A stretch of 64,000 nt of DNA from Roseibium salinum (GTDB taxonomy: Bacteria; Pseudomonadota; Alphaproteobacteria; Rhizobiales; Stappiaceae), in assembly GCF_026240905.1 (NCBI RefSeq), contig NZ_JAPEVI010000003.1, positions 1,302,001 through 1,366,000 on the forward strand, read 5' to 3'. This document shows, in pieces, positions 62,841 to 64,000 of the stretch. The notes beneath the pieces are model-generated. The model made no database searches. It had not been told where the DNA came from and saw only the letters and a list, made by a program, of their open reading frames with translations. The position numbers and the translations under genes are program-made. The number at the start of each line of letters is the position of its first letter. The stretch's first letter is position 1.

Positions 62841-63968
62841 ATGGGCGAGTTGCAGCTGCGCGACGTACGCAAAAACTATGGCCGGATGGAAGTCATCAAG
62901 GGTGTCGATCTCGATGTGGACCACGGTGAATTCATCGTATTCGTCGGCCCGTCGGGATGTGGAAAGTCGACCTTGCTGCGCATGATCGCGGGGCTGGAGG
63001 AAATTACCGGCGGCGATGTCTCCATCGACAGAAAGATCGTGAACACGCTTCCGCCGGTCAAACGCGGTATCGCCATGGTCTTCCAGTCCTATGCGCTTTA
63101 CCCGCACATGTCCGTCTATGAGAACATCGCCTTTCCCTTACGCGTCGAGCGATTGCCGAACGCGCAGGTGGAAGAGAAGGTTCAGGCCGCTGCTGCCATT
63201 CTGCAACTGGGCGGCCGCCTGCAGCACAAGCCGGGCGAACTGTCGGGAGGGCAGCGCCAGCGGGTTGCAATCGGCCGCGCGATCGTGCGCCAGCCGTCGG
63301 TGTTCCTGTTCGATGAACCGCTCTCGAACCTCGATGCAGCGCTTCGGGCGGAAATGCGCATCGAGCTTGCCAAACTGCATAACAGTCTCGACGCGACGAT
63401 GATCTACGTCACCCACGACCAGGTGGAAGCCATGACCATGGCGGACCGGATCGTGGTGCTGGATCAGGGTGTCATATCCCAGGTCGGTACGCCGCTCGAG
63501 CTGTATCACAAGCCGCAGAACCTGTTCGTCGCCGGCTTCATCGGCAATCCGAAAATGAACTTCATCAAGGTGACCGGCAAATCCGCGTCGGAAGACGGCA
63601 TCGTCGTCACCTTGCCCAATGGCGCCGACGTGAAGGTAGGTGCGACACCTGACACCAACGTTTCCGGCCGGACGCTCACGCTCGGCCTGCGCCCGGAGCA
63701 CATTCACCTGACGGAGGCGGAAGCCGCGGTCAAAGTCGTGCCGACAGTTGTTGAGCGGCTCGGCATACATACCGTGACCCATTCCTCCCTCGACGGCAGC
63801 GATAGTGTCTTTTGCGGGTTGCTGCCTGGCGATGCGCCGGCACGCGTTGGCGAAGAGCTGACCATGGGTCTGAACGGTGCCGAATGCCATCTCTTCGACG
63901 AGAACGGCCATGCCTTCGAGCGGAAAATCTCAACCTCCGAAATCGATCCGACCCAAATGCATATCTGA
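62841..63968 (+). CDS. ABC transporter ATPase, MsmK/UgpC type
   Basis: This protein has 375 residues. The start at 62841 (MGELQLRDVRKNYGRMEVIKG) has a GAAGGA box 6 bases upstream; the frame is open earlier but without coding character. It has Walker A GPSGCGKSTLLR (about residues 37-48), Q-loop FQSYALYPHMSV, signature LSGGQRQRVAIGRAIV, Walker B FLFDEPLSNLDAALR and the switch THDQVEAMTMADRIVVL. A C-terminal OB/TOBE domain (about 240-375) is of the MalK/UgpC type that binds regulators. It is the fifth gene of the importer operon and completes it. Nothing is visible between its stop and the right edge of the window. Confidence 0.95.
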   Translation: MGELQLRDVRKNYGRMEVIKGVDLDVDHGEFIVFVGPSGCGKSTLLRMIAGLEEITGGDVSIDRKIVNTLPPVKRGIAMVFQSYALYPHMSVYENIAFPLRVERLPNAQVEEKVQAAAAILQLGGRLQHKPGELSGGQRQRVAIGRAIVRQPSVFLFDEPLSNLDAALRAEMRIELAKLHNSLDATMIYVTHDQVEAMTMADRIVVLDQGVISQVGTPLELYHKPQNLFVAGFIGNPKMNFIKVTGKSASEDGIVVTLPNGADVKVGATPDTNVSGRTLTLGLRPEHIHLTEAEAAVKVVPTVVERLGIHTVTHSSLDGSDSVFCGLLPGDAPARVGEELTMGLNGAECHLFDENGHAFERKISTSEIDPTQMHI

Positions 63969-64000
63969 CGCGGATCAGTGCTGTAACGCCAGTAGCCAAA

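Overview
The window looks like chromosomal DNA of a GC-rich alphaproteobacterium of the Hyphomicrobiales (Rhizobiales). The pointers are a cysteine desulfurase-sufB-sufC order behind an Irr-type iron box, a PopZ-like (DUF2497) gene beside valS and tolC, an aerobic-type cobN/cobW/cobO cobalamin operon, and an exopolysaccharide locus laid out like the Sinorhizobium galactoglucan cluster. A marine Stappiaceae member (Roseibium/Labrenzia group) is my best guess, from general gene content only.

Layout. 1-3378 (minus): Fe-S assembly operon (cysteine desulfurase, sufB, an uncharacterised 119-residue gene, start of sufC), with a promoter and Irr-like operator at 3534-3583. 3672-12545: housekeeping genes (alpha/beta hydrolase, acetyltransferase, DUF2155 protein, valS, DUF1284 protein, PopZ-like protein, tolC, pcm), then tRNA-Cys. 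13145-23841: late cobalamin pathway. cobD and cbiB run on plus. A long minus-strand operon runs cobU-cobW-cobN-cobO-GNAT-YrhK-cobQ behind a cobalamin riboswitch. tRNA-Asn follows at 24182-24257.

24638-52635: a large exopolysaccharide locus. It holds galE, a Tat-exported GH16 glycanase, two polysaccharide pyruvyltransferase-family proteins, five glycosyltransferases on the minus strand, a methyltransferase, a membrane-anchored coiled-coil protein, and a large protein I cannot firmly assign. These are followed by an RTX-repeat protein, a type I secretion pair (membrane fusion protein and ABC exporter), a MarR-type regulator, another glycosyltransferase and rmlC-rmlB-rmlD-rmlA for dTDP-rhamnose. 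The order rml genes / GT / MarR / ABC exporter / MFP / RTX protein / GTs matches the expA-C-G-D-E (wga-wgc-wgg-wgd-wge) order of S. meliloti EPS II as I remember it. No polymerase, flippase or outer-membrane polysaccharide exporter is visible in the window.

52676-63968: amino-sugar catabolism and uptake. nagA, a SIS-domain isomerase/deaminase and a GntR regulator are on minus. Divergent from them are murQ, an N-acetylglucosamine-type ROK kinase, cutC, a Gfo/Idh oxidoreductase and a complete ABC sugar importer (two permeases, binding protein, MsmK/UgpC-type ATPase). A TTGGTATtAT-like motif occurs in both promoter regions and is a candidate operator.

Four otherwise normal genes (cobN, one glycosyltransferase, the SIS-domain gene, murQ) are broken by frameshifts. 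Four of the five lesions fall exactly in C/G homopolymers of 5-6 bases. This is more typical of sequencing or assembly error than of gene decay, so these genes may be intact in the organism.
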